A stretch of DNA of 64,000 bases from Lytechinus variegatus. Its lineage: Eukaryota > Echinodermata > Echinoidea > Temnopleuroida > Toxopneustidae. Each line of letters begins with the position of its first letter. Position 1 is the first letter of the stretch. The notes beneath the pieces were generated by a model, which saw only the letters and a list, made by a program, of their open reading frames with translations, was not told the DNA's origin and made no database searches. The stretch is taken from NCBI RefSeq assembly GCF_018143015.1, contig NC_054747.1, forward strand, positions 34,856,733 to 34,920,732. The letters run 5' to 3'. The translations under genes and the position numbers were made by a program. This document shows positions 62,761 through 64,000 of the stretch, piece by piece.

Positions 62761-64000
62761 TTCAAAAAATTATGTCCAAAAGTCGTATTTTGAGAGCACC
62801 TTTAGAAGAAAAATGCACACTAAAATCACTGTAACTTCATGAATAAAAGACACATACTGACTCATTTAGGAGCTGGTTTCCAGTCACACACCGTATAAGC
62901 GGTCATTCAAAACATACATTTGGCAAAGGCTCTTCACTTGTAGTCCGGCAGCCCAGGAGGTTTATTCAACCGAAAGCCGGACAAGCAAATGACCCCATAG
63001 CTGGATGGCATGGACCTTGAAGTTTACAAAAATGCATTGCTGCCGGGTTCTATGCGTGGTCTTCCCTCCGAAATGACGTAATATATGACGTCACTACAAA
63101 ATGGCCCTATTTCACCATTTTTCAGACATTGTACACATATCATGAAGTCAAGGGAGAATATCTCAGCCAAATCATGTTTGTTTTGTATGAAACTTTCACA
63201 ATGTATTGTTCGAGTAGTGCACAAGAGATATGCAAAATTTCACGAACAGAAATTATTGTTTACATATGCAAATTACGTAATGAAATTTGCATATCATTAG
63301 TTTTGGAGATTTCTCGCATAAAAAATTGTCAAAAATCGATTTAGAAATTTATTTTCTTTTGTAGTGTACTTTATTTGATATTTTTTCTCTCAAGCATAAT
63401 ATCATTGTCTTCATCTATATCTCTACTTTAAGAAAATATATAACAGTAATTGAAAAAGACATTATAGACTGTGATTTCAGCCCCCTTTCCAATATGGTGC
63501 GCACGTAGAAATCGTGCGTTTTTGGCCTATTTTCACCATATGGCTGAGGTGTGCGAACGATATGCCTTCTTTATTGATGTTTCCTGCATTTTGCATGATA
63601 TTAAATCTTCCAAACAACATATTTTCTTCTTCATTATGTCTCTGGTGATCAATCAATGATTTCAGCAAAAATTGATTGCCCACTGGGCAGTCTATAGGCT
63701 ACGTTTTCAGCCTAGTTTTCAACAACGAACCTATACAATGTAAGACTGCATCGTTGTAGTCGAGTCGGATAAGAGGTTCCTGTACATGTGTACCATCAAA
63801 ATATTTTTCACTCAATTTTCAATCAACGTTTTGGTATTTGTCTAAACTGTCTCGTTAATGAATCTTGATGTTCCCTTCCCAAAATCGTGTCCAACGGGGT
63901 TCAAAATTGATATCTTTGGCGGCCCTCTTGGACTTTTTTAAAAATGAAAATCAATTATTTTCATATTTTATTGCACAGAGTCTGACAATGGGACAATCTT

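Overview
The window reads as nuclear DNA of an invertebrate deuterostome, most likely an echinoderm and probably a sea urchin. It is AT-rich, has intron-exon genes with GT-AG borders, carries non-LTR retrotransposons and tRNA-derived SINEs, and has many inverted-repeat (foldback) elements. Some of these have arms built from short tandem repeats, a style known from the TU elements of sea urchins. The species assignment is inference; nothing bacterial or viral was seen.

Layout. 0.9-7.4 kb: a full-length CR1/L2-like LINE on the minus strand, with PHD fingers in ORF1, endonuclease and reverse transcriptase in ORF2, and an 11-bp flanking direct repeat. 8.0-13.6 kb: a full-length L1/Tx1-like LINE on the minus strand with a 13-bp target duplication and a small CACTA-type element just after its ORF2 stop. 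14-19 kb: a foldback element, a SINE and a 5'-truncated third LINE. 19-32 kb: no recognisable gene. It holds a repeat module split by about 10.9 kb of inserted DNA, and the insert carries two minisatellite blocks that end in matching 14-bp inverted termini.

33.7-47.4 kb: a plus-strand gene, incomplete at the 5' end, with one EGF-like exon and three exons forming a whole fibrinogen-related (FReD) domain. Its large intron carries a 6.3-kb compound foldback element (16-bp terminal inverted repeats, 5-bp flanking repeat). That element contains a 2.5-kb near-perfect palindrome. 50.3-60.2 kb: a complete plus-strand gene for a type I membrane protein with signal peptide, three Ig-like domains, one membrane segment and a six-residue tail. 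60-64 kb: repeats only.

The FReD and Ig genes each have phase-compatible exon joins and one single-base frameshift. The LINEs also carry several single-base frameshifts but few stop codons. Either these are young pseudogenes or the sequence holds indel errors; the window alone cannot decide. FReD proteins are secreted lectin-like recognition molecules and short-tailed Ig proteins are surface receptors, so the neighbourhood has the look of a recognition/immune locus, but that is inference from domains only.
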